Assembly (NCBI GenBank): GCA_003233095.1
Contig: QIKT01000230.1
Location: 1-34,138, forward strand
DNA from: Oceanospirillales bacterium
GTDB lineage: Bacteria; Pseudomonadota; Gammaproteobacteria; Xanthomonadales; SZUA-38
Direction of reading: 5' to 3'
DNA: 34,138 nt
The notes beneath the pieces were generated by a model, which ran no database searches, was not told where the DNA came from, and was given only the letters and a program-made list of their open reading frames with translations. A program made the position numbers and the translations under genes. This document shows, piece by piece, positions 8,584 to 16,450 of the stretch (positions are counted from its first letter, which is position 1; each line of letters starts with the position of its first letter).

Positions 8584-9002
8584 TTATGCGGTCAGGTCAG
8601 TCGATTCTGACTCAAGCAACACCTCAATACCCCGACCTGTTGATAACGCCATTGCGCTCTTGAGTCCTGACAGAGATATGCGTTCGCGCGGTTGCCGTGT
8701 GACCGGGTCAATGGGCGTTTGATGTTGAGTCGACAAGGGCAGCACAGTCAGATCAATGGGTGCCTCGCCTGCCATGAATTGCAGCACTGGATAGCGAACC
8801 TGCTGCTTGGCCTGAAAGCGAATCATGCGCTCGCTCTGATCATGCGGGATCCGCTCCTGATCGAGGAACAGCAACACTTCCTCAACGGTTTCGGCAAACA
8901 GGTGCAGGCCAACCACGCTATGGTGATCGACGTGACCGCTGACAACGCCACCTACAGCGAGAGGGTGGAAGTCGCTGAAAAAATACAGGGCTTCAGCGGT
9001 CG
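8584..9002 (-). pseudogene. 3' fragment of a conserved gene of unknown function
   Basis: An open minus-strand frame without its own start runs from the junction at about 9002 to the stop at 8584. It contains EALYFFSDFHPLAVGGVVSG, then HSVVGLHLFAETVEEVLLFL, HDQSERMIRFQAKQQVRYPV, LQFMAGEAPIDLTVLPLS and a final GIEVLLESESTDLTA. I recall a gammaproteobacterial family of conserved hypothetical proteins with LHLFA-ETxEEV and YPxxxFxxGxxPxxLTV motifs whose N-terminus resembles RRRLIAxEAARIM. That N-terminal piece occurs at 10686-10781, just downstream of mrcA. Both fragments are in the same orientation, with mobile DNA and a deletion of the middle between them. The family identification is from memory, and the exact name is not known to me. 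Confidence 0.55.
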
Positions 9003-9343
9003 CTTCTGGCGTGGCAATAACCCGGTGAAACTACCGGTGTCTGAGCCATAACGAACGCTGATTTCCAACCACAGTTGATCACCGGCGAAGGGACCAATGC
9101 CAAAGTCCAGTTCGGTGGTAAACACGCCATTGGTGACGGTGACTGTTTTCGACAATTAGCGGCGGAGCCGCCGATGCCCCCAGATTGGCCGCATCAAACT
9201 ACTCAAACTGGAAGTCGAACTCGCCGTTGGCGGGTAAACTGCTGACCTGTAACTCGCCCTGGCAGGTAATACCGCTGCCCAGGGGCGCGGCGTTTGCGCT
9301 GGCAAACGCCAACAGTAAGATCAGGGCGCGCATTCCGGGCACT
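9003..9343 (-). repeat. Duplicated segment, copy B
   Basis: Direct repeat of 391-733, about 340 bp with a small number of substitutions and one single-base insertion near 9144. The copies share the TAG nonsense codon. Confidence 0.85.
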
Positions 9344-9357
9344 TGGGCGGTGTTCAT
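9003..9357 (-). pseudogene. TAG-split exported protein gene, copy 2 (also frameshifted and truncated)
   Basis: From the ATG at 9357 this reads MNTAQVPGMRALILLLAFAS, then APLGSGITCQGEL and GEFDFQFE. It then meets TAG at 9199-9201, the same codon as in copy 1 (586-588). Downstream FDAANLGASAAPP is in frame, but one extra base near 9144 shifts the frame before VTNGVFTTELDFGIGPFAGD. The match to copy 1 ends at 9003 in the PRQK motif, where the sequence fuses to an unrelated gene fragment. Its start region and leader resemble those of the CSLREA gene at 3640 rather than copy 1, so it may retain the ancestral promoter. It is clearly inactive as a full-length gene, though a ~52-aa secreted peptide could still be made. 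Confidence 0.75.
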
Positions 9358-9420
9358 GGCTTGGTCCTCATTTTTGGCATGTCAATATAGAGAATGCAAA
9401 AACGAGTGAAACACCGTCAT
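9358..9420 (-). promoter_or_regulatory. Conserved 5' leader, copy B
   Basis: Counterpart of 3641-3713. In the direction of transcription it contains GACGGTGTTT, TTTTTGCATTCTCT, TATTGACATG and ATGAGGACCAAGCC immediately before the ATG. It lies between two genes pointing away from each other, the TAG-split copy and the decayed sigma gene at 9495. Confidence 0.5.
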
Positions 9421-9494
9421 TTATTTCTATGTGGGGCGAATGCTGTTCGTATGGGGCATAGTGCTGATATTGGGCGATACCCTTGCACAGGACC

Positions 9495-9765
9495 ATGACA
9501 CGAAATACCGACCACGATGTGACGGAACTTCTGAATGTATCTGGCATTGGCGATCAAAATGCCCTCGACCAATTGCTGCCATGGTCTATGAGGAGTTGCG
9601 TCGTATTGCGCATGGGCGGCTGCGACACGAACGGGACCAGTACACGCTGCAAACCACGGGCCTGGTCAACGAGGTCTATTCAAGGCTGCGTGATCAACGC
9701 AAATCCGAAATGGTTGAGCTGCGTTTCTTGGGTGGGTTGACCATCGAGGAGACCGCAACCACAGA
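9495..9765 (+). pseudogene. Decayed ECF sigma factor gene (Sig-70_X6 type)
   Basis: The ATG at 9495 begins MTRNTDHDVTELLNVSGIGD followed by QNALDQLLP. A base is missing near 9581; the next frame continues with VYEELRRIAHGRLRHERDQ, TLQTTGLVNEVYSRLRDQ and then directly RKSEMVELRFLGGLTIEETA. Intact family members have roughly 85-90 more residues between the DQR of region 2 and the MVELRF of region 4, so the middle has been deleted; the C-terminal recognition helix is also gone. It cannot encode a working sigma factor. It belongs to the same family as the intact gene at 6450-7028 but is not a recent copy of it, since the residues differ considerably. It sits divergent to the TAG-split copy 2. Confidence 0.75.
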
Positions 9766-9809
9766 GAAGATAACCTGTCCCCGCATTCGCTCTGACCCCG
9801 TTTTCCGTT

Positions 9810-9838
9810 TTGACATTGACCCGTTTGAGGACTATATT
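9810..9838 (+). promoter_or_regulatory. Strong sigma70-like promoter for the ParDE-like operon
   Basis: TTGACA at 9810-9815 and TATATT at 9833-9838 are separated by exactly 17 nt, a near-consensus housekeeping promoter. It is 28 nt upstream of the antitoxin ATG at 9867, as expected for a short-leader, autoregulated toxin-antitoxin operon. Confidence 0.75.
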
Positions 9839-9866
9839 TAGTATCAGATTAAAGTCGATCACAATC

Positions 9867-10142
9867 ATGAATCCATCCAGTCGAATCAAACCCATCAGCT
9901 ATTTGAAAGCCCACGCGGCTGAGATCATGCGTCACTTGCAGGATCAAGCGGAACCTCTAGTGATCACCCAGAATGGAGAAGCAAAAGCGGTGATGCAAAG
10001 TATCGAAAGCTACGAAGAGACCCAGGAAACGATGGCGCTGTTGAAAATTCTGGCGCTTGGCAGCCGTCAAATCGACGAAGGCAAGGTTCAATCAGCGACC
10101 TCGGCAATTGCACGATTGCGCAAAAACAGAATATCTGACTGA
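9867..10142 (+). CDS. Type II antitoxin, Phd/YefM family
   Basis: This 91-aa protein starts at the ATG at 9867 (MNPSSRIKPISYLKAHAAEI), because family members begin with this short segment leading into the DNA-binding fold; the frame upstream overlaps the promoter. The pattern continues with PLVITQNGEAKAVMQSIESY, the Phd/YefM signature (V-x-I-T-x-N-G-x-A-x-A-V-x), and ends in an acidic-to-basic helical tail that should wrap and neutralise the toxin. It is expected to bind its own promoter and inhibit the downstream ParE-like toxin. Its TGA overlaps the toxin ATG by one base (TGATG), so the two are translationally coupled. Confidence 0.93.
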   Translation: MNPSSRIKPISYLKAHAAEIMRHLQDQAEPLVITQNGEAKAVMQSIESYEETQETMALLKILALGSRQIDEGKVQSATSAIARLRKNRISD

Positions 10143-10471
10143 TGCCGTTCTCTGTCATCCTAACCGATGACGCGGCTGCCGACCTGGACCAACTGTTCGA
10201 CTATATCGATCAACACCATGCTCAGCGCAAGGCAGATTACGTCTTGTCACAAATCGAAGAAGCATTCGACAATCTGTCCCGTTTCCCAGAGCGCGGCGCC
10301 TTCCCCAAAGAATTACTGACCCTCGGAATTCGTGAATATCGCGAGGTTTTCTACAAGCCCTACCGCATCATTTACCGCGTGACCGGGAAAACAGTTTGTA
10401 TCCTACTAATCGTGGATGGTCGACGGGACCTGCAAACTTTGCTGCAACGGCGATTGCTGCACGCAAAATAG
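10142..10471 (+). CDS. Type II toxin, RelE/ParE superfamily
   Basis: This 109-aa protein has the RelE/ParE layout: FSVILTDDAAADLDQLFDYI at the start, a helix with DYVLSQIEEAFDNLSRFPER, then GIREYREVFYKPYRIIYRV and the strand TVCILLIVDGRRDLQTLLQR. The LSxFPxRG and R-x-x-F-Y-K-P-Y-R-I-I-Y motifs are typical of ParE-like toxins, which poison DNA gyrase, although RelE-type ribosome-dependent mRNA cleavage cannot be excluded from sequence. The gene is intact. It overlaps its antitoxin by one base and is followed 62 nt later by a MITE. Confidence 0.93.
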   Translation: MPFSVILTDDAAADLDQLFDYIDQHHAQRKADYVLSQIEEAFDNLSRFPERGAFPKELLTLGIREYREVFYKPYRIIYRVTGKTVCILLIVDGRRDLQTLLQRRLLHAK

Positions 10472-10533
10472 GACCGAGGTTTGGTTAGTCACTCCGGGGG
10501 ACACAATAACGGTTTTTTTGTCTTTTGGGCTTA

Positions 10534-10697
10534 GGGAGCCTCTGAACAAGTCGTGATCGGCTGTCTTGAGCGTGAAATACGCCCACTCTGCATTGCATGA
10601 ACTGAGCCATAGCACCACGATGACTCAGCTCATGCGCCTTGATCGGACGCATTTCCCATCTCAATCCAACTCGCTTGAGACTTGTTCAGAGGCTCCC
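10534..10697. mobile_element. 164-bp MITE, copy 1
   Basis: The ends are near-perfect inverted repeats: GGGAGCCTCTGAACAAGTC at 10534-10552 and its complement at 10679-10697. The centre contains a second inverted repeat, GCATGAACTGAGCCAT against ATGACTCAGCTCATGC, that would form a strong hairpin. No transposase is encoded. The terminal sequence resembles IS5-family ends (family knowledge), suggesting mobilisation in trans. The same 164-bp length recurs at 30393 and 32524. The flanks do not show a clear target duplication. Confidence 0.85.
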
Positions 10698-10781
10698 TTG
10701 ATCATTCATGATCCGCGCCGCTTCTGTGGCAATGAGTCGGCGCCGCTGGCTGTTGCGGCTATTCTTTTGCGGTCGGCTCAT
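10686..10781 (-). pseudogene. 5' fragment of a conserved gene of unknown function, cut by a MITE
   Basis: Directly downstream of mrcA, an excellent ribosome site (GGAAGGAGCCTC before the ATG at 10781) opens a 31-residue frame: MSRPQKNSRNSQRRRLIATE, then AARIMNDQ. The last three residues, GSL, and the stop TGA at 10686-10688 overlap the terminal repeat of the MITE. The quality of the start and the basic N-terminus point to a real gene that is now truncated. Its likely continuation is the fragment at 8584-9002. Confidence 0.6.
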
Positions 10782-10814
10782 GAGGCTCCTTCCGGGTGAT
10801 GACGGCGAACCCCC

Positions 10815-13250
10815 TCAATAGATCTCGTATGGATTGACTTGCTCACCATTTTCGGCAACGGCCAGTTCGGTTTCGGGGAGGGAGGCTCTGTTGAAAATCT
10901 CGTCGATACAGCCCTGGCTTGACGGTCCGCAGATCAAACCGGTCTCAGGGTTGATTCGGGCAAACACTATTCGGTCCGGTATCTCTCTTTTCACCTCATT
11001 GACGTCTTCCAGTGCGATCCTCATGTAATCAATCCACATGGGCAAGGCGGCTACGCCGCCAACCTCGCCTCGTCCCAGCTTCAACGACTGGTCAAAGCCC
11101 ACCCAGGTGGTCGTCACCATGTGATGGTTGTAGCCGGAAAACCAGGCGTCACGCTGATCATTGGTGGTGCCGGTCTTGCCAGCCAGATCCTTGCGTCCCA
11201 GCGCCAGCGCTTTAGTGCCGGTTCCTCTGCGGACCGCATCTCGCAGCATCGAATCGACCAGATAGGCCGTTTCCGAACTGATGATCTGCGGGGCCTGACT
11301 GGGAGTGATTTCTGCCTGTGTCTGTCGCTCAAAGCTCAGCTGTGGAGCATCCGGATTGTCTGCGTCGGATGAGAGGCTGGAGGTTTGGCAGTCCAGACAC
11401 GCAACCTTGGGAGCCGTCTGAAAGACGACGTTGCCCTGACTGTCGACAATGTAATCGAGCAGAAATGATTCGGTCAGATAACCACCATTGGCAAAGACAG
11501 CGTAGGCGGTGGCAACACTGATCGGCTGGACAACGCCAGTGCCCAGTGCCATGGACAGGTCATTAGGGATATCCGATTCATTGAAACCGAACTTCAGGAC
11601 GAACTCTCGTGAATAGTTCAAACCAGCGCGCTCAAGGGTACGGATGGAAATCAGGTTTCTGGAATGAACAATACCTTCACGCAGCCGGGTGGGGCCAAAA
11701 AACTTTCGCGAATAGTTCTCGGGTTTCCAGGTTCTTTCCAGCGTGTTGTCATCAAACACCACGGCTGAGTCATTGAGTACAGTCGCTGGCGTCAGGCCGC
11801 GATTCAACGCCGCAGCGTAGATGAAGGGTTTGAAGTTGGAGCCAGGCTGTCGTTTCGCCTGTGTGGCGCGATTGAATTTGCTACGCTCGAAATCGAAGCC
11901 GCCCACCATTGCAAAAATACCGCCATTTTGTGGGTTCATAGAGATCAGGGCCCCTTCTACAATCGGAACTTGAGAGAGAACCCATGTACCCAGGGCATTC
12001 AGCTCAACGCGGATCACGTCGCCAGGTTGCATGATATCGGTGATCTGGGCGGGTGCGTCGCCGACTCGATCCGGGTTGATGTAGGGCTTGGCCCAACTCA
12101 TGTCGTCAAAGGACAGGATGACTTCGCGGCCGTCGGCCATGTAGACAGTCGCCATGTTGTCCTGCACGTCAGTGACCAATGCAGGCTGGATACCGGCAAT
12201 GGGTCGGTACTGCTGCAGAACCGACTGTCGATCTTCCAGTGTGCCCAGTTCATCGAACTTGATCTGATCATCTGGCCCGCGATAGCCGTGGCGGCGATCA
12301 TACGCCTTCAGACCGCTGATGACGGCGCTGTTGGCTGCGGCCTGAAGAGTGCTGTCGATGGTGGTGTATGCCTGATAGCCACCGGTGTAGGCTTCCTCGG
12401 CTCCGAGGAGACTGACTATCTGCTGACGCGCCTGCTCAGCTGCGTAGGCTGCATTGGCCTCCAGCTTGGGTTTATGGCGAAAGGCTCGATCCGGTTCTGT
12501 CAATGCGGCTTGATAGGTGGCTTGATCAATGTAGCCCTCCGAATGCATCTGTCCCAGCACATAGTTGCGTCGCTGCATGGCGCGCTCGGGGCTGATGATC
12601 GGTGTGATTCGTGAGGGCGCTTTGGGCAGGCTTGCAAGCATTGCCGCTTCGGCTACTGTCAGTTGATTCAGGTCCTTGCCGTAGTAGTTTCGGGCGGCCA
12701 TGGCCACACCATAAGCGCGATTACCCAGGTAGGTCTTGTTCAGAAATAGATTCAGAATCTCGTCTTTCGACAGTTCCTGCTCGATCTTGATGGCCAGAAA
12801 CCACTCCTTGACCTTGCGCAAATAAGAGCGCTTCTTGGACACGAAGCCAAAATCCCGAGCCAGCTGCTGGGTGATGGTACTGCCACCAGGGCCCTTGTCA
12901 CCGCCGGTTTTGATGATATGCCAGACCGCACGGGTGATGCCCTGATAGTCAATGCCCGGATGGTCATAGAATCGGGCGTCCTCTCCGGCGATGAAGGCCT
13001 GTTTGACCCGATCAGGAATCTGATCAATGGGCACCGGGGCTCGTTGTTTCTCGCCGTAGGTCTGGATCAGTTTGCCGTCACGGGTATAGATACGTAGCGG
13101 CACCTGAAGCTGGACATCACGCAGGACGCTGACATCAGGAAGGTCGGACTTGAGTACCTGATAGGTCACCAGAATGCTGACTACGGCGACGAAAGTACCC
13201 AGTACGGCTAATTTCAGTAGTATGGAGAGTATGTGGAGGGTTCGTTTCAT
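10815..13250 (-). CDS. mrcA: Penicillin-binding protein 1A (bifunctional glycosyltransferase/transpeptidase)
   Basis: This 811-aa class A PBP polymerises and cross-links peptidoglycan on the outer face of the inner membrane. A membrane anchor spans about residues 8-33. The GT51 domain shows GEDARFYDH (catalytic Glu90) and GGSTITQQLAR (122-132). An OB-like insert lies around 320-430, as in gammaproteobacterial PBP1A. The transpeptidase has SNFK (nucleophile Ser471, Lys474), SRN (530-532) and KTGTTND (692 onward), all intact. Its length is close to the usual ~820-850. It is divergent from pilM, a common arrangement in gammaproteobacteria. A TATACT on the minus strand at plus 13285-13290, 35 nt before the ATG, is a possible -10 box. 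Downstream lies a MITE-broken gene instead of an intact neighbour. Confidence 0.97.
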   Translation of the reverse strand: MKRTLHILSILLKLAVLGTFVAVVSILVTYQVLKSDLPDVSVLRDVQLQVPLRIYTRDGKLIQTYGEKQRAPVPIDQIPDRVKQAFIAGEDARFYDHPGIDYQGITRAVWHIIKTGGDKGPGGSTITQQLARDFGFVSKKRSYLRKVKEWFLAIKIEQELSKDEILNLFLNKTYLGNRAYGVAMAARNYYGKDLNQLTVAEAAMLASLPKAPSRITPIISPERAMQRRNYVLGQMHSEGYIDQATYQAALTEPDRAFRHKPKLEANAAYAAEQARQQIVSLLGAEEAYTGGYQAYTTIDSTLQAAANSAVISGLKAYDRRHGYRGPDDQIKFDELGTLEDRQSVLQQYRPIAGIQPALVTDVQDNMATVYMADGREVILSFDDMSWAKPYINPDRVGDAPAQITDIMQPGDVIRVELNALGTWVLSQVPIVEGALISMNPQNGGIFAMVGGFDFERSKFNRATQAKRQPGSNFKPFIYAAALNRGLTPATVLNDSAVVFDDNTLERTWKPENYSRKFFGPTRLREGIVHSRNLISIRTLERAGLNYSREFVLKFGFNESDIPNDLSMALGTGVVQPISVATAYAVFANGGYLTESFLLDYIVDSQGNVVFQTAPKVACLDCQTSSLSSDADNPDAPQLSFERQTQAEITPSQAPQIISSETAYLVDSMLRDAVRRGTGTKALALGRKDLAGKTGTTNDQRDAWFSGYNHHMVTTTWVGFDQSLKLGRGEVGGVAALPMWIDYMRIALEDVNEVKREIPDRIVFARINPETGLICGPSSQGCIDEIFNRASLPETELAVAENGEQVNPYEIY

Positions 13251-13576
13251 CCTGATGTCTGGTTCCCGGAGAATGAGCCCTTGCAGTATAGGGTCAGAGT
13301 TGGAGTGTTGAAACCTCTGAATGGTTCATATTGGTGGCAATCAGAGGGCATTGTTGTTGCCATGCTGGTTCACACTCAATCGTCTGATCGGTGATGAACT
13401 ACCGGTTTTTGGCCCGCCAAAAGTGATACAACATCACACCCAATCGACACTTCAACCTTGCCTGGCGAGCAATTGGTGCCGATCCGGGTTGCCAAATGCT
13501 CTGTAATTGTATTTAATGTACATTGTAGGTAAATGCCGTAAAGGTGTGATATAAGGGTAAAAAAGGGAATAATCGA
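13251..13576. promoter_or_regulatory. Divergent promoter region between mrcA and pilM
   Basis: This 326-nt region must drive both mrcA and pilMNOPQ. On the plus strand TTGTAT (13507-13512) and TAAATG (13530-13535) are 17 nt apart and could be a pilM promoter; TATAAG at 13550 is a second -10-like match without a well-placed -35. AAGGGA lies about 8 nt before the pilM GTG. Neither assignment is secure. Confidence 0.35.
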
Positions 13577-14635
13577 GTGGCATTGTTCAGCAACAAACTA
13601 CCCACAATGGTGGGATTAGACATCAGCTCTACTGCCGTCAAGCTGCTGCAGCTTAGCGGAGGCAGTGGGCGGTATCGCATCGAGCACTACGCAGTCGAAC
13701 CACTGCCGGTCAATGCCGTCAATGAGAAAAACATTGTCGAAGTTGAAGCGGTCGGTGACGCCATTGATCGCGCAGTCAAGCGTTCGGGTACCAATGCCAA
13801 GCATTGTTCCCTGGCCGTGGCAGGTTCGGCGGTGATTACCAAAATTATCAATATGCCAGCTGACATGAGTGATGTGGACCTGGAAAGTCAGATTCAGATC
13901 GAAGCCAATCAATACATTCCCTATCCCCTTGATGAAGTCAGTCTGGATTTCGAAGTAGTCGGTAAAGTGCCTGGCAACGAGGACCTCATGCAGATCCTGT
14001 TGGCTGCGTCCCGAACCGAAAACGTCGATGTTCGAGTGGCTGCCGCAGAGCTGGGTGGATTGACTCCGAAGATCGTCGACGTCGAAGCCTTCGCCATGGA
14101 AAATGCGTTTGTGCTGGTGGCTCAGCAACTTGAAATCGACCCAAGTGCGCGCATCGCAATCATCGATGTTGGCGCGACCATGACGACACTGATTGTGCTC
14201 AACGATGGGCGCACCATCTACACACGCGAGCAGGTCTTTGGCGGCAAGCAGCTGACTGATGAAGTCATGCGCCGGTATGGGCTGTCCTATGAAGAGGCCG
14301 GACTTGCCAAGCGACAAGGTGGTCTGCCTGAAAGCTATGAGCAGGAAGTGCTCGAGCCGTTCAAAGAAGCGATGGTTCAACAGGTCAGTCGATCACTGCA
14401 GTTTTTCTTTTCGTCCAGCGAGTACGATTCGGTCGAGCATGTTGTCCTGGCGGGTGGCTGTTCATCGATTCCAGGCGTTGAATCCATGGTTGAACAGCAT
14501 TTGGGTATCCCCTGTTCGATTGCTAACCCGGTCGCAAACATGTCCATTGCGTCGAGGGTCAGGGCACAGGCACTCAATGCCGATGCCCCGTCGTTGATGA
14601 TTGCTTGTGGACTGGCGCTCAGAGGATTCGAATAA
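13577..14635 (+). CDS. pilM: Type IV pilus assembly ATPase-fold protein PilM
   Basis: This 352-aa cytoplasmic, actin-like protein forms the inner ring of the type IV pilus alignment subcomplex and binds the PilN N-terminus. MVGLDISSTAVKLLQLS near residues 11-27 is the phosphate-1 loop region; AIIDVGATMTTLIVLNDGRT is the second nucleotide-binding segment, and HVVLAGGCSSIPGVE is the adenosine motif typical of the FtsA/PilM fold. The start is a GTG preceded by AAGGGA; no ATG lies in a better position. Length matches the family (~350). It heads a five-gene operon with 1-nt spacing to pilN. Confidence 0.97.
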   Translation: MALFSNKLPTMVGLDISSTAVKLLQLSGGSGRYRIEHYAVEPLPVNAVNEKNIVEVEAVGDAIDRAVKRSGTNAKHCSLAVAGSAVITKIINMPADMSDVDLESQIQIEANQYIPYPLDEVSLDFEVVGKVPGNEDLMQILLAASRTENVDVRVAAAELGGLTPKIVDVEAFAMENAFVLVAQQLEIDPSARIAIIDVGATMTTLIVLNDGRTIYTREQVFGGKQLTDEVMRRYGLSYEEAGLAKRQGGLPESYEQEVLEPFKEAMVQQVSRSLQFFFSSSEYDSVEHVVLAGGCSSIPGVESMVEQHLGIPCSIANPVANMSIASRVRAQALNADAPSLMIACGLALRGFE

Positions 14636-14636
14636 C

Positions 14637-15215
14637 ATGGCACGCATCAATCTACTGCCCTGGCGGGAAGAACTTCGTGAACGCAAGAAGAAGGAATTCT
14701 TCGTCATTCTCGGTGTCGCTGCACTGATCGGAGCCATTGTGTTCATGGGTGGCATCTATCAAGTCACGACAATGCAAGATAACCAGCTGGCTAGAAACAA
14801 GATGCTGAACGACGAAATCAAGATCTTTGACGAACAGATCAAGGAAATCGATGAAATCGAAGTGCTCAAACAGCAGCTGATCGTCAAGAAAGAAACGATT
14901 GAAGACCTGCAGGCCAATCGCAGTCAGATCGTCAAATTGTTCGATCAGATCGTCCGAACTATTCCGGATGGCATCCGTTTGACGAAGATCAAGCAGACGG
15001 GCCAGCAGCTGACCCTGTCTGGGATTGCCGATTCAAATGCCAAGGTATCCGCTTACATGCGTCTTCTGGATGCATCCGAGCTTCTGGACAAGGCTGATCT
15101 GACGCTGACCCAGAAGCAAGGTGAGGGTCGTCGCGTCGAGTATGAATTCTCAGTCAAGGTCACGATCCAGAAAAACAAGAGCGATGCCGAACAGACCGAG
15201 GGAGTACAGGCATGA
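14637..15215 (+). CDS. pilN: Type IV pilus assembly protein PilN
   Basis: This 192-aa inner-membrane protein starts at the ATG at 14637, directly after the pilM stop; the open frame upstream overlaps pilM and is not needed. The cytoplasmic motif INLLPWR (residues 4-10), which docks into PilM, is present, followed by a membrane helix at about 21-43, a periplasmic coiled coil rich in Lys/Glu, and a ferredoxin-like domain. It pairs with PilO to connect PilM with PilP and the secretin. Its TGA overlaps the pilO ATG (ATGA). Confidence 0.96.
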   Translation: MARINLLPWREELRERKKKEFFVILGVAALIGAIVFMGGIYQVTTMQDNQLARNKMLNDEIKIFDEQIKEIDEIEVLKQQLIVKKETIEDLQANRSQIVKLFDQIVRTIPDGIRLTKIKQTGQQLTLSGIADSNAKVSAYMRLLDASELLDKADLTLTQKQGEGRRVEYEFSVKVTIQKNKSDAEQTEGVQA

Positions 15216-15853
15216 GTTTCATCGAAGACCTGAGGAGCCTTGATTACGAAGACCCGGGCGGTTGGCCGACAGCATTCAAGATGATTGCAGCGGTACTCGT
15301 GGCGGCACTCATTATTGGTGCTGGCTACTGGTTCAAGATCAAGGATGACATCGCGACCTACCAGGGACATGTGAATGCAGAGCAGGGCTTGCGAACCCAG
15401 TTCCAGGACAAACATCGAAAAGCGGCCCAGTTGGAAGAATACCGCGAGCAGTTCGCGGCCATCCAGGAAAAGCTCGATGAGTTGCTCAAGCAGCTTCCGA
15501 CCAAGACACAGATTCCGCGCCTGCTGCAGACGGTCTCTCAGACAGCGATTGAAACCGGTATCGACGTAGTGCGCTTCGAACCACAGGCAGAAGTGCTCAG
15601 AGATGTCTTCGCCGAACGTCCCATCGCCCTGAAAATGGCGGGGACCTATCATCAGTTTGGTCAATTTGTCAGTGAAATTGCTGATGAGCGTCGCGTCATT
15701 ATCCTGACCATGCATGATCTGGCACTGGAGCCTGATGAGTTTGGCAATCTGGTCCTGTCCGGCACCGCGAAAACCTATCGCTCCATTGATGAGAATGAGC
15801 AATTTGCTGCTCAGGAAGCGGCCAATGCACAGAATGCGAGGGGTACCAGATGA
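15212..15853 (+). CDS. pilO: Type IV pilus assembly protein PilO
   Basis: This 213-aa protein has a short cytoplasmic N-terminus, one membrane helix at about 22-40 (FKMIAAVLVAALIIGAGYWF), a coiled coil (QLEEYREQFAAIQEKLDELL) and then the QLPTKTQIPRLLQTVSQTA segment characteristic of PilO, where the periplasmic ferredoxin-like domain begins. It heterodimerises with PilN. Length is as expected. It overlaps both pilN and pilP by 4 nt. Confidence 0.96.
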   Translation: MSFIEDLRSLDYEDPGGWPTAFKMIAAVLVAALIIGAGYWFKIKDDIATYQGHVNAEQGLRTQFQDKHRKAAQLEEYREQFAAIQEKLDELLKQLPTKTQIPRLLQTVSQTAIETGIDVVRFEPQAEVLRDVFAERPIALKMAGTYHQFGQFVSEIADERRVIILTMHDLALEPDEFGNLVLSGTAKTYRSIDENEQFAAQEAANAQNARGTR

Positions 15854-16428
15854 TGAACCTCAACATCAGCCTTCATAAGCATCAGTCGATGACATTGGTC
15901 AGAAACAGCCTGTTGCTGGTATTAACCGGCATGCTGTTGGCTGGTTGCGTGAAATCAAATGATGACCTGAGTCGGTTCATTCAAGAAACCAAAGCGCGAC
16001 AACCGGTGGCCATCGAGCCGCTACCAAAGGACAAGACTCCGGAACGATTTGTGTACATTGTGGATAATTTGCGGGATCCATTCCTCAACACATCTTCGGT
16101 TGGTCCGGATATTCCGGTTGCAGCGAATGGCGATGAGGTTTCTGATGGCCCAAGACCGATACCCAACAGACCTCCAGAAATACTGGAAGCCTTCGAGCTA
16201 GACAGTCTGGATATGGTGGGTACGTTCCTGGTAGAAGGTGTCAACTATGGGCTGATTGAAGACCCTGACGGGGTGATTCTGAGGGTTCGAGTTGGAAATT
16301 ACATTGGCAGGAATCATGGCAGAATCACTGCCGTGAGCGATAGCCGCGTTGAACTGGTTGAGTTGATGCCGGATGGTCCCAACAAGTGGGAAGAAGTGCA
16401 GTCCCAGATTGCACTGGATGATGGATGA
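15850..16428 (+). CDS. pilP: Type IV pilus lipoprotein PilP
   Basis: This 192-aa lipoprotein has a signal with lipobox LLAGC (acylated Cys33). The flexible region contains RQPVAIEPLP and DNLRDPFLN, the latter a conserved PilP signature. The C-terminal beta domain (LDSLDMVGTFLVEGVNYGLI, then VGNYIGRNHGRI) contacts the N0 domain of PilQ and the PilNO dimer. The leader before the hydrophobic segment is longer than usual; an internal Met at residue 14 (TLVRNSLLLVL) is an alternative start, but the overlapping ATGATGA at 15850 favours the upstream one. Confidence 0.95.
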   Translation: MMNLNISLHKHQSMTLVRNSLLLVLTGMLLAGCVKSNDDLSRFIQETKARQPVAIEPLPKDKTPERFVYIVDNLRDPFLNTSSVGPDIPVAANGDEVSDGPRPIPNRPPEILEAFELDSLDMVGTFLVEGVNYGLIEDPDGVILRVRVGNYIGRNHGRITAVSDSRVELVELMPDGPNKWEEVQSQIALDDG

Positions 16429-16450
16429 CCTGAGGGTTCGGGAAAGAATA

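Noticed and set aside
10406-10618. Minus-strand frames ending DLFRGSL or DLFSGSL across the MITEs
   Set aside because: They are translations of the element's inverted repeats, not genes.
11928-12614. 228-codon plus-strand frame inside mrcA
   Set aside because: It lies entirely opposite an intact PBP1A with all catalytic motifs; no start signal or recognisable domain.
13472-13495. Possible sigma54 promoter before pilM (TTGGTGCC ... GTTGCC)
   Set aside because: The GG and GC elements are 16 nt apart rather than 12, so the spacing is wrong.
13616-14380. 254-codon minus-strand frame inside pilM
   Set aside because: Antisense shadow of a well-supported pilM gene.
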